From Rhytidiadelphus loreus (Eukaryota > Streptophyta > Bryopsida > Hypnales > Hylocomiaceae), in contig OX344764.1 in assembly GCA_947034895.1 (NCBI GenBank), positions 62,601,348 through 62,665,347 on the forward strand: a stretch of 64,000 nt of DNA. Direction: 5' to 3'. This document shows positions 12,435-22,400 of the stretch, piece by piece (positions within the stretch are counted from its first letter, which is position 1; every line of letters begins with the position of its first letter). The notes beneath the pieces are model-generated. The model was not told where the DNA came from. It saw only the letters and a list, made by a program, of their open reading frames with translations, and searched no databases. Made by a program: the position numbers and the translations under genes.

Positions 12435-13273
12435 TCAATTCGTTCCCATGGCCAGTAGCTCTTCCTCTGAGTAGGGCACCTCAAATCCCTTCTTACAGTC
12501 TGCTGTGACTTCAATGCACAGATTATATTGAGTCGACCCCGGCATGCATCGCGGAAGACCGACTTCCGAATTCCGCTCGCAGTACTCGGGAACTGAGAGC
12601 CCAGAAGACAGCAACCCCTCCAGAAACGGGATCATCGTTTGTTGGAGGAAGGGGAGTCTGGGAGCCTTCAATTTCGCCTCCGAGTACATTGTACAAGGAG
12701 GTGGATGAACTGCACTATATGGCAAATTCAGAATGTTCCTATAAGGAATATGATCGATGATCAATGAATTCTGAATGGAGGCACCACTGTTGAACAGTGT
12801 CGGGGAGGCCAAGAGACGTGCAAGACGCTTCAAGAAAATTGGTCTACCAGGATTCGCCGGATTCCGGTAGGTGCTAAGGTCACATGACTCTTGCCCAAAG
12901 GCAAGAAAGCTATCTCCAATCTCCGGCACCTTCCATTTAATATTGTCTAGACGATGCTTGAGAGTGTCCAACACCAAATCCGACCAATAGACAATGGTGA
13001 TGTCCTGACTCATACAAAATCTCAGAAATTGTTGAAGTCCCGGACGATCTCTGACCTGAGACCTTTGATGTGAACCCTTTCCCTTCAAAATGAGTGGCTC
13101 GAAGAACATTATGGTTCCCTGGACCTCAATGAAAAAAAACAATTTCGAAGACGCTACCTGTGGAGCATTAGGACTTGAATCGTGTGCTCTGATGTCCGTA
13201 GCCGGTTTGTCACACTCGTCTCCTCCTTAAGACACGGTCTTCTCTGAGGACTCAGATGGTGGAGCATGAGAAT
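12435..13273 (-). pseudogene. FCP1-like HAD-fold protein a of element A, with nonsense codon
   Basis: The exon probably begins after the acceptor CTCATTGCAG at 13273 and ends with a stop at 12435. An in-frame TAA lies at 13227-13229. Beyond it the frame continues into a region aligning with the FCP1-like protein of element C: the C strand NIVFDLNGVL corresponds here to FFFIEVQGTIM, so both catalytic Asp positions are changed (E and Q). RDRPGLQQFLRFC..ITIVYWSD matches RPNVREFLDEV..RVVVWSS. A second acceptor (GCTCCACAG before 13157) would skip the stop, so alternative splicing could keep the gene open. I infer a non-catalytic relative of an RNA polymerase II CTD phosphatase; a binding role is possible but not shown. 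Confidence 0.5.
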
Positions 13274-13502
13274 CTGCAATGAGAGATGACGTACATAATG
13301 ACTTAGATGCAATACAATGAGTGGATTCGAACAAGAAAATTCTATTGTATCGGCTGGCAGCCGACACACTACATAAATAGTCTATTCTGCATAGTTGAAG
13401 GCACACAGTGACAAGTCCCAAAGAACAAGTCGGAGCCAGGTAGCACTAAGTTAAATGACCTACTCTAGTTACTCCTCAAATATTTGGACACATATCTCTG
13501 AC

Positions 13503-15140
13503 CTACGACGAACCTCTAGACCGCGTTTGCATGGATGCTCCCTGATGAACGGGAGATAGCGGTTCGTTGGGGAAGTCGTGCTCTGGCATGTTCTCCAAAG
13601 GCATGACACTGTCTACCTCCACCTCCGTGCGTTTCCGTTTCCCCTTGGACCGGCCAGTGCGACGAGAATCCAAAGAAGGCGAAGTCCCGTCCGGTCTGTT
13701 TCCTTTGCTCCTACCCCGTCGCGACCCGCCAGCGGACGCAGCTGGATGTGTCGGCTGGCCGCCGACATCAACGGTAGACTCTGGCGGGTTCTCGACGGCT
13801 CCTACTGGTTTCGACCCCTGGCGTTCTGATTGAGCTCTTAGGATCTCCTCAGATGGCGGGGGATTATGTAAATCAACGACCATGGCGTCCAAAGTTCCAT
13901 CATCGCCAACTCCACCTTCTTCAGTTTCTCCAACATCGCACGGTACAGTGTCACGAACTGCTTGGCGACTATGAGCAGGATCAATGGGCGACATGATATT
14001 GCTGTTTGTTGGTGCCGACTCCCGTTGAGCTGTACGAGTGGGCGATGAAGGTTCGGTTGGTGTAGGATCCCGACTTCGGTTACCTCGCGGCTTGCGAAGC
14101 AGTGCTTGCACGATGGAGTCTTCACTGGACGAGTCGCCGCGCAGGACAATCGGATGTGATGTGGTTGGTTGATTAATCCGATGGCGGACCCTCGAGGGTG
14201 GATCATCAGAGCCGACAATAATCTGTGGTGGACGCACGGATTCTGAATCAGTGGGGGGACGTGGAGTGAAGGAGGGAGTCGACTGAGCCCCCAGCCCCAA
14301 TCCTCCAGCAGTGCGAACCTCCAGTAATGCAGGGTCCTGCGGAGGAGCAAAGACATGAGCAGCGGAAACAAGGTTCATTCCCTTGACGCGCTCATTAGCT
14401 TTCGCTACGCCATCCTCCTCAAGAACAAACTCCAGAACGGGGCAACCATTCCTCTGAAAACATAGAGCATTGCAGTCAGATAGGATTTGTATCGGTTGCC
14501 AGGCGACACAAATGGATGTATACGAAGAAAACATTAAACTCCCAGTGTACTACAGCGCATGACTTACCAGAGCGATCTTGGTAACGTTTCCACCTCCCCA
14601 AATATTGATGACGGTGGCGTCCTTGGATTTGAGAGTCGGCTTCATGAATAGCTCTAGGAGCCCATGGCCAACGCCGCAGAATCCTCCGTTCCAGTCGACC
14701 TCGTCACCTCGCCATCAACATCTTGGTTGTACCACTCAAGGGGCTTCTGGATTCCAGTGAACTTCTTGAATACCCCTTGCATACTGCCTCTGTCCTCCGG
14801 CTTGGGGTAGGTCAGAGATAGTGTGACCATTGGCTTCGCCTCCAGCTCGGCCTTGAGAAATCCCCCGCGAGGAGATGGTTGGTAGTACACCGTCTGGAAA
14901 TACCAGGACGACACAGATGAATAGGAGGCGGCCGCCATGGAATCCCTGAATCGAGAGTTGCCTATGAAGAGCATTGGCAGAGGAATGTAGGAGTCGGAAT
15001 CATCGTCCAATTCCGAGGGAGCCCCTGCTACAATTGCTAATTCTAGGAAATTTTCTTTATTCACATGCAAAGGTTCACCACTCTCGTTGTACCCTAATAG
15101 CACGAAGAACTTCCGGTCCCCAGGTTGGAGGCCCAAAGAC
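13503..15140 (-). pseudogene. ParB/methyltransferase-like gene of element A, 3' part (cut by element B)
   Basis: This continues the gene whose 5' part is at 48582-51318. The two parts join in frame across B's target site. Exon 4 runs to 14568, then an intron of 114 bp (14454-14567; donor CTG/GTAAGTC, acceptor TTTTCAG) contains an A-palindrome, and exon 5 runs to a stop at 13503. The stretch INIWGGGNVTKIAL followed by RNGCPVLEFVLEED resembles a methyltransferase motif-I segment and aligns with GIYTGSKFMIAAK in element C, with the intron at the same position. A frame change is needed between about 14650 and 14720, so one base has probably been lost. The last exon (about 316 codons) is low-complexity and Ser/Pro/Arg-rich, with basic nuclear-localisation-like stretches near GRSKGKRKRTE. 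Confidence 0.6.
14454..14567 (-). other. Intron with central A-palindrome
   Basis: The donor GTAAGTC is at 14567 on the minus strand and the acceptor TTTTCAG at 14454. The palindrome 14490-14508 lies near its centre. The intron position is the same as that of intron 2 in the homologous gene of element C. Confidence 0.7.
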
Positions 15141-15148
15141 TCAGAGCC
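15141..15148 (+). repeat. Left target-site duplication of element B (TCAGAGCC)
   Basis: Identical to 48574-48581. An 8-bp duplication is the hAT signature. Confidence 0.93.
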
Positions 15149-15495
15149 CAGGGTTGACAGGGCGTCCGGACGTCCAGAGTCCACGGACGCTGACCCCAGG
15201 ACGTCTTTTGACATACCTGGCGGTAGATGGCGTCCGACCGCTGGACGAGCGGACGGCCGATTCTTCCGTCGGAGCAGGAGCGGAAGGGCCGATGGTACAG
15301 AAGCGGACGCCCCGTCGGATCAGAAGCGGACGGCCCGACGGAGGAGGAGCGGACTGGCGACCGGATGTCCGTCCGCCCGTCGGGGGCCTGTCCGCTTTGG
15401 ACGATGACCATGCGATGTGACGGACGCCGATTGTCCACCGTTCGATCTTGCCGTCCGCATGTGTGCCGTCCGATGCTCCCGTACGTGGATTCATG
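15149..15495. promoter_or_regulatory. GCGGACGG cluster 1: subterminal repeats of B and upstream region of B1
   Basis: Dense GCGGACGG, GCGGACGC, CCGTCCGC and CGTCCG words on both strands. It ends just before a TATA-like GCATAAATAGCGG (about 15507-15519). The position fits both transposase-binding subterminal repeats and a promoter element for B1. Confidence 0.8.
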
Positions 15496-15681
15496 CCGTC
15501 CGACTGCATAAATAGCGGAGAGCACGGCTTATTTTGCCACAATCGTTTCCCTTGCGGAGTGGGTGATCTAGTGCCTAAGGCTCTGTGCGCCTCTTCCGTT
15601 TTGGTGTGCAAATGATTGCGATCGAACCCTAAATTGTTTCAAGTGTAAGTGCGAATCATTAATCATTTAAGCAAGCTTACC

Positions 15682-16373
15682 ATGCCTCTCGATAAGAAAT
15701 CGAAGTCCAGTAAGAAGGGCAAATCCCAAGACATAAATTGGGATGATTGGGACAACCAAATGTGTGTAGCTGAACCGGGTTGGGAAAAAGAACCCAAAAA
15801 AACTTGGGACTGCACGACGTGCAAGAAGTACATCAAAATGACACACCTCTCCAAAATATGGTCCAGAGAACGCACAGAGGTGCAAGTTCGTCGTTGGGAA
15901 GGACAAATTTCCACATGCCAAAGCAAACACTTTGTTCATCGATACGAGGAAGTAACACGTTCAGCTCAAATACGGGACTCCAAACCGAATTTAATGAACT
16001 ATTCCAACATGAGCATGGTTTGGGCGGAGATTGTACTCCACAAAGATGTAGATTGGCGCACAATTTACGGAAAAGATGTTACCCACTTGAATCGCAGTGA
16101 TGCGGTACTTTATACCAGTTGGATTGGGCCGAGCGATTGCATGCCAGAGTGGTCTAATCGAGGCCAGTTTGGATTTCCACCGGTTGTATTGCCGGATGCA
16201 GAAGATGAATGGTCAGGTGATGATGATGAGAAAGACACTCCAACACCCGCGAGGATGGAAGAGAGGCACGAGCGTACAGAAGATCGGGAGGACATTCAAT
16301 ACCAACAAGAAATGCGAGAGGCAATGCAAAGAAGCCTAGAGGACCGTGGTCGACAATATGGCCATCATGGGGT
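15682..16373 (+). CDS. B1, 5' part: protein with a domain shared with B3 (split by element C)
   Basis: The chosen start is the ATG at 15682 (context TACCATGCC), about 165 bases after a TATA-like box. The N-terminus is Lys/Ser-rich. A domain follows with TCKKYIKMTHLSKIWSRE, then C..KHFVHRYEEV, and NYSNMSMVWAEIVLHKDVDW. The same pattern occurs near the N-terminus of B3, with an extra CCKPGNC there, so it may bind a metal; I do not recognise the family. After it come an acidic stretch and an R/E/Q-rich helix. Element C cuts the frame at codon 231. Joining 16373 to 34893, with one copy of the GGGT duplication, gives 367 codons including the stop in one frame. Confidence 0.72.
16370..16373 (+). 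repeat. Target-site duplication of element C, left copy (GGGT)
   Basis: GGGT directly before the left TIR, repeated at 34889-34892 directly after the right TIR. Confidence 0.85.
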
Positions 16374-16401
16374 AAGGCCATATTCATTAAATTGAGACAA
16401 T
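16374..16401 (+). repeat. Left TIR of element C
   Basis: Starts AAGGCCATATTCATTAAATT. It is the exact reverse complement of 34861-34888; beyond the 28 identical bases the match continues with one mismatch (ATGG versus GTGG). It resembles A's TIR (AA..CCATATT..., ...GACAA). Confidence 0.92.
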
Positions 16402-16404
16402 ATG

Positions 16405-16851
16405 GTCATTTTGAGAACTTAAGGCTCCTCCATTCAAAGATAAATTGTTGAAGGCGAAGATAAAAATAGGCAAATCGGTAGAAGGCTAAGAGCAATTCCA
16501 CACCAAAACAATTAAGAAACGTGAACGTGCAAAATGGAACTCCACATGAGTTGTGTAATAAAATGTAATATTTATAAAAGAGGGTCCCTTTACATTGAAG
16601 AACATGAATTTACTTGAATCAACTTTTCTCACTTCTCTATATACTTCACTTCCCGGTATATCTAATCTTGCAAATTCTAATGATTGAATGTCTTGTGTAA
16701 AAATGTAGAGGCTATGTGCACACAAAGAGCACTCACCCTTACTAAAAATTGGTTTTTGTATATGAATGACTATTCTATTAATAGTAATGATCCTTCTACA
16801 AAAAGAAGACCACTATGAACGAGGATCACTCGGCAAACCATCGTTCGTGGA
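16405..16851. other. Subterminal region of C without gene
   Basis: AT-rich DNA between the left TIR and the first leftward gene. It probably holds the 3' untranslated region and polyadenylation signals. No palindrome copy is evident. Confidence 0.55.
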
Positions 16852-17776
16852 TTAAGAACTGCTATTTGTTGCCTCCTTGGCTGCCTCCAAGGCTTTCAAC
16901 TTGGCCAATCCTCTGAAGATATCCTCGCGTCGAGAAGACTTGGGTGATCCACTGTGTTTACTGAAAGTATTGAACATCCCCATCATCATTAAATCCTTGG
17001 CCTCTCTCTTCCGTTTTCGTTCACGTCGCGGAATCTCGGTATTGGAAAGAGACCTAGAACCTCGAGGAGGCGGGAGTGGTATCGATCTATTCACAGTGCT
17101 TATGTACGGATCGGCAGTTGTTGTCGATCGTGTATAATTTGTTCGCCGTAGGTCTCCAAGAGTCGTTCGGTGGGAAATAGGTACAACAGAAGGCAAAGAT
17201 ACTCCGCCCACGGATTTTGAGGGAAACGAGATAGGAATCTCAACGAGGCGTGGAAGCTGCTGTGCAGTGCATGCACCCAATGGTACCGCATTGATTGGAT
17301 CCCCAACCTTCGGATCTATATTGAGTTCCTTGCTCTGCACAGCCTGATGTGCGATCGACACCGGCAACAGCACTCCATCCTCGAGACGAGGATCCATACC
17401 CCGGTCTTCGTCATCCACATACAATTTCCTGTGCGGTGTGTTTGGGGTTCGCAAAGTCGGTGACTGTGAACGCAAACGACTTGGGGTTGAGCTGGCCCTC
17501 TTCATCGGCGATGGTGAGCAAATCGGTGTCCTCACGGGACCCCGACTAGGTGGGCTATCTACCACGCCTTCCTCTACATTCCCCTTCGAGAAGTCGATGG
17601 CCGCCGAAGCCGCATCGGTGGCCGAGCCCAGGAAGTTAGGCTTAGAATAGGAGGACGGCACGAAGCTCCCTCCAATCGAGCCGGACCTCATTGAAAGTGA
17701 CACATCCGATCCAGACAGCAAGCTCCTCGTCAGTGGTTCCCTCTGTTGGAGAAAGTGTAGAATGGATCCTCCAACC
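16852..17776 (-). CDS. Ser/Pro-rich disordered protein of element C
   Basis: Open from an acceptor-like TTGCTGTAG (before 17776) to a stop at 16852, about 307 codons. No start codon was fixed; the upstream exon should lie to the right of 17790. The protein is rich in Ser, Pro, Thr and Arg, with repeated SP/TP sites (for example TPICSPSPMKRASSTPSR), a basic RRERKRKREAKD stretch that could be a nuclear signal, and a short helical C-terminus (LAKLKALEAAKEA). I do not recognise a family. The SP/TP density and the FCP1-like phosphatase encoded next to it make a phosphorylation partner conceivable, but that is only inference. Confidence 0.5.
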
Positions 17777-17804
17777 TACAGCAATGGCAGTGTCAAAACA
17801 TCTT

Positions 17805-17960
17805 TCACAATTATCCTTGACCCAAAGATAAAACACATCCTTCACAATTATCCTCGTCCCAAAGATAATACACATCAACCACAATTATCCTCGACCCAAA
17901 GATAACACACATCCTCCACAATTATCCTCGACCCAAAGATAGCTCAACATGGAAGACAAA
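17805..17960. repeat. Tandem C half-palindromes, about 35-bp units
   Basis: Four units read ACAATTATCCT(C/T)G(A/T)CCCAAAGATA. The left arm matches the C-palindrome and the right arm is degenerate. They lie between the Ser-rich gene and the FCP1-like gene, where an intron or promoter is expected. Confidence 0.75.
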
Positions 17961-18136
17961 CAACTGTGGAACAAAACAGTACCCCCCGAAGAGGCCAGAA
18001 ATCTTAATTAAATTTCAAAATTTTACTAATTCACAAGAATGAAATGTACATGAAAATCCGTATTCACAAAAATAATGTACAACGAGTTCTATGATTGACT
18101 AAGACATTGAGAAGTCTATTTCTTCCTTCGTGTCTC

Positions 18137-18958
18137 TTATTCAATCACTAGATTCATCCCCCGCAACACAAATCGCGACTTGAATGCCTTGGCGGACATC
18201 CTCATCCCATCCAATATATAATTGGCTTGATCGTCTGCTGCAACCAAGGGCGCCACACCTATGCGGTTCCGATCTACAAACTCACGAAGGCGTCCGAGTG
18301 GACACTCCTCGTGTAGTTTCTTCAACCACGGAATGAGAGTGCCGACGAGCACATTGTCTCCACGCATGTACGGGTTCCAACTCTCAAGGTATATGCAATT
18401 CCCGTTCTCATTGAGGATGCCCTTTTGTGGAGAATCATCGATGAGAATGGTATTGTCCTTGTTGAATGAGTTGGGATCCTGAGGGTCCAGGAACAATTCT
18501 TCATCAAGCACTTTGAAGAGAAGAGTCTTCCACGGACTCCCAGCTTGATGAAGAAATTTCCCTTCCGAGGTTTCTACCCTCCTGCAGTTGTCCTGACCTA
18601 GGATGTGGTAGGGAGCCTTGCAGTTCTGGAATAGGAAACTCGCAACGGGTTCCACCGTCTTCTTGAACATGGAGCTCCAAACTACGACGCGGTTCGAAAT
18701 CTTTGAAACCTCGTCTAAGAACTCGCGCACATTGGGACGAACGAAGATGGCCTTCGTCCCAATGAGGGTGGGGGTTCGATGGGAGAATACATTATCTCGG
18801 ACTGTGTAATGTTTTTTCTTCTTATGGGGCCCTTGACCCTGGCTCTCACACAGCACTCCGTTCAAATCGAACACGATATTCAACCACTTCTGTCGCGGTT
18901 GGACCACTAACGAGGACACACTCCGCGGCACTCTGTTTTTTCGACCTGCCGTTACTAC
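18137..18958 (-). CDS. FCP1/SCP-like (HAD superfamily) phosphatase-like protein of element C
   Basis: The exon opens after TTTGATCAG (acceptor-like, before 18958) and ends at 18137, about 273 codons with stop. Visible family features: NIVFDLNGVL as the active-site strand (nucleophilic Asp kept, second Asp replaced by Asn, as in several plant FCP1-like proteins), FVRPNVREFLDEVSKISNRVVVWSS, and TILIDDSPQKG as the conserved DD motif, then YLESWNP. FCP1/SCP enzymes remove phosphates from the RNA polymerase II C-terminal domain in the nucleus. The Asp-to-Asn change makes activity uncertain. Upstream exon(s) between 18990 and 19460 could not be fixed. A has two degenerate relatives in the same relative place. 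Confidence 0.68.
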   Translation of the reverse strand, partial: VVTAGRKNRVPRSVSSLVVQPRQKWLNIVFDLNGVLCESQGQGPHKKKKHYTVRDNVFSHRTPTLIGTKAIFVRPNVREFLDEVSKISNRVVVWSSMFKKTVEPVASFLFQNCKAPYHILGQDNCRRVETSEGKFLHQAGSPWKTLLFKVLDEELFLDPQDPNSFNKDNTILIDDSPQKGILNENGNCIYLESWNPYMRGDNVLVGTLIPWLKKLHEECPLGRLREFVDRNRIGVAPLVAADDQANYILDGMRMSAKAFKSRFVLRGMNLVIE

Positions 18959-19461
18959 CTGATCAAACACAACACGAAAGAGATGTAGTTACCTGTTGAA
19001 AGGCAGAATCAGGCGACCTATAAAACGGTGAAAAGCATTGAACCCCACTAAGCGACTGCAGAACCCCTCCGTTAAGTGATTGTTTGAGTGCCAACGGGCG
19101 GTGCACACTTCTAAGTTGTCCGCGCTGGGCACAAACATGGGCAATATCAATTCATTAGACACTACACGCATTGAAGAGAAGTTTGACATATATTTATTTC
19201 AAAATAATTATTGATACACCCGGTCTAACGGTTTTGTTGATCTCTAGCCGATTGTATACAAATACCAACTACAGCCCGTTGCGGTATCTACACTATGCTA
19301 CAACGCAGTCACAGAGTGGCAGTTCGTCCACGCTTCACAATCAGAGACTGTCCACTCCCTCCTGTCAGACAGAAGGAATTGGCATGAGAGTCTCTCACTG
19401 GGAATATGAACATGATGGAAGCCAAAACAAACATCCATCACATCACATTCGACAGACTCAA

Positions 19462-22400
19462 TCATGAAATATCGTAGGGATCTGACGATGGAGGGGAATG
19501 TACCTGACCGAACTCCAGGGTTCCGGCGTCCTCATCCAAATATTCCCCGTAGTCGACAGTCTCGTCGTCGTCGTCTGGGGGATTTTCAAACTCTATCTCC
19601 ACCTCCGGTACTCGTGGCTCAGGTGGAGGGGGGATGGGATCTGGAACAACGTCACCCACTTCCTGTGTCTCCGGGACCGACTCCGCTTGTACCTCCAATG
19701 CAGGCGGCTGGCACAAATTATCCTCGCCCCGAGGATAATCCAGAGCACTATCAGCTCCCTCTGTTCCAGTTCCAAGGGGAGCTCTCTCTTCCTGGATCTG
19801 TTGATCTGTTCTATCAATTGGAAGATTGGACACCTGCTCTTGTTCCAATGGAGGCGGAGAAGGGGGAACAATATCGTCTTCGGCAGGTGGGAGAGGATCA
19901 TCTTCGACTCGAGGATAATCCACCTCGGCGGTCTGCTGACCTGTGGCTTCTGATGCACCACTAGCGTCATGGGCATCAGGATGAGAGGCAGAGGGGTCTT
20001 GTGATCGCGTTCTCAGAGAAACATTCTCTTCACGCAATTTCTCTAGTTCTTTCTTCAATGCCTCCTTCTCCGCCAGCTCCTCTTCCCTTCTTCTTGACTG
20101 CTCTGCCCTCTTGAAGGCCTTCCTCTCCTCTCTCTGCCTCCAAAAATCCTTGAGCTCCTGCTTCACAGGACGGAGAGGAACATGAGTTGGGTCTGAAGGC
20201 TCCCTGGACTCGGGAGCATCGCCAAGGTGTGCCTCTGCAGGTGCGTTCGGAGAATGGGTGCCCCGTGATGGACCCGCGCCACCATCATCCGGACCATCAT
20301 AGTTGAAGTCCTCCATATCGGAATAGGAGTCCTCCACATCGCTGATTATGATGTCCGGTATAATCTCCTCCAAGGGCTTCTTTCCGATCTTCTTTTTCCT
20401 CCGCATATCCGGTCCGGAGTCTTGGATTCCTTTGGAGGCGGATTCGGGGCCCTTGTCCTGTACGTGGGATTCTTCCACATTTCCTCCTCGAACAATATTT
20501 GTATTTGTTCCGTATTCATTGATGCTGAGGTTGGAAGCACCCTCGTCACCAGGAAAATCCCGATCCGCCCTTGACACACCCGCATTTCCATCAATTGAGG
20601 GTGTGGACTCCGAGTCCACATCTGGAGTTTGAAGGTTACGAGGTCGCTCATAACCTGGAAGATATGGCGAGTTTTCATGGCAGAAATCGTTGATGTCTAA
20701 TTTACTGCCATACTTCGCCATTTCTCGAAGTTTTTGGGATGCATGCCGGTCAGTAAGGCCATAATAATAGAGACCATACATCTGTAGAAGAAAAAGCAGT
20801 TGTTAATACTCATTCTCAACCCCTCATTTTGCACATCATACAACAGACAAGGATATCTTCGAGCCGAAGATAACTGACAATACGACAATTTATCTTCGAG
20901 CCGAAGATAAAGGCGAAACATAGAGTCTCACCTTGGCAGCAATCATAAACTTTGAGCCAGTGTAAATGCCGATGACGTTTTCTCCAGTCACGGCAAAACT
21001 CTGGAGAATGTCAATATAGAATTCCATCCTGAGCTCACTCGCATGGATTCTATATTTCGCCTCGGTATTCTTCTGAAAATCCGTGTAGTAAGGAATGTCA
21101 TCTGTGGCATAGACCTTCTTCACTACATCCTTATATCTTGGCTCCCCGTCATCCCATTTCTTCATTACAAATAGGAGCTTCACCGGGGGCGCCAACGCAC
21201 GGTTGGTCGAGTTGTCCATCCTCTCGGCCTTACTTGGTAGGTAGGTGGACATCTTGACCTCGTACCCTGTCATCTTCGACGCCGCAAATTTCTTTGCCGC
21301 GTCGATGTCATATGAATTCCCCAGAATCCATAACCAAACATCAGGAGTAGACAACACCGGCCTCAGGTGATCTGTCAGAAAATTCAGCAATGGCAAGCAC
21401 GGCGGACTGTCACCGGATCCTGGATTTGGTCTAGGGAGGATTCGAAAATCTATGACGGCGACACGAAGGTCTCTCATGACGTAGGGCCACACGTGGGTGG
21501 TCACAAGAGCTTGGGGATAGCATTGGTGACCCCGAATGAACACATCCCCTCCCACTGGCTCCACCCGCTTCTTCATTTTCAAGAAGGTCTTGAACATGTT
21601 ATAGACCATCGACAATTTTGGGTTGTCTTTGTAGTCTATTGCTGTCTTCTTCTTCGCCTCGTTGGTGAGGCGCTTAACGAAGAACTGGTTGGGAGGGGCG
21701 GTGAGGAGGAAATCCCACGTTGCCGAGGAAAACATGTTGTCGCGCTTCCATTGCTTCCACGCCACGTCAATGACTTCCCCATGTCTGTCCTTGAATTTCA
21801 AGGACTTATCGAGGGCCATGAATTCCTCCATGATGACTTTCTTTCGCTTCCTCCTCTCTACCCAGTGCTCGGCTTTATAATTGTCCTCGCACAATATCTT
21901 TGAAGCGCCCACTGAGACCTTCGGGTAGTCCCGTGTGCGACCTTCTGTTCTCCCAAGCAGATGGAGGACGTAATCCTTCAGATCAATGTCTGTGAAGTGT
22001 CCCATGTGCTTGAAAAATTCCCTCTTCAATGAGAAATTCTTCTCGTTGAAGGTCTTTGCGCTTTTGAATGGTTTGCGCGTCACAGGATCAATCAGTGATC
22101 CTTCCATGTGTTTTTGGAGGAACTCCTCCCACATCTGGTAAGTCTCATCGGCCAAGGTAATAATTCGGATTTCATTCTTGACATCCGATGCGAGCTTCAC
22201 CTGTGCTCCCTCCTTGTCCGGATTGATGCTGCCATATCGGATCATGACAGCGTCGACAAAATCCTGTCGAGACGAATATTCAATGAAGTAAGCTCAATAC
22301 TCAATGCATACATTCTTCTGACCATTATCCTCGACCCGAGGATAGTTGAGACAGAGATCACAGAACATGAAATTACAGATAACAAATCCTGTAGAGGCAG

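Larger units (their letters stand above)
10521..14508. repeat. A-palindromes, left set
   Basis: Consensus TRTCGGCTGSCAGCCGAYA. Copies, some imperfect: 10521-10534 (partial), 10818-10836, 10992-11010, 11751-11769, 12376-12394, 13348-13366, 13749-13767 and 14490-14508. The copy at 14490 lies inside a predicted intron. The copy at 13749 lies in coding sequence and encodes GGQPT. The others lie between exons of the leftward genes. Near-perfect two-fold symmetry suggests a dimeric protein site; an RNA hairpin is the alternative. Confidence 0.88.

Noticed and set aside
18959..18992. A 34-bp intron joining a small upstream frame (18993-19189) to the FCP1-like exon of C
   Set aside because: Too short for a plant intron, and the join gives an immediate stop.
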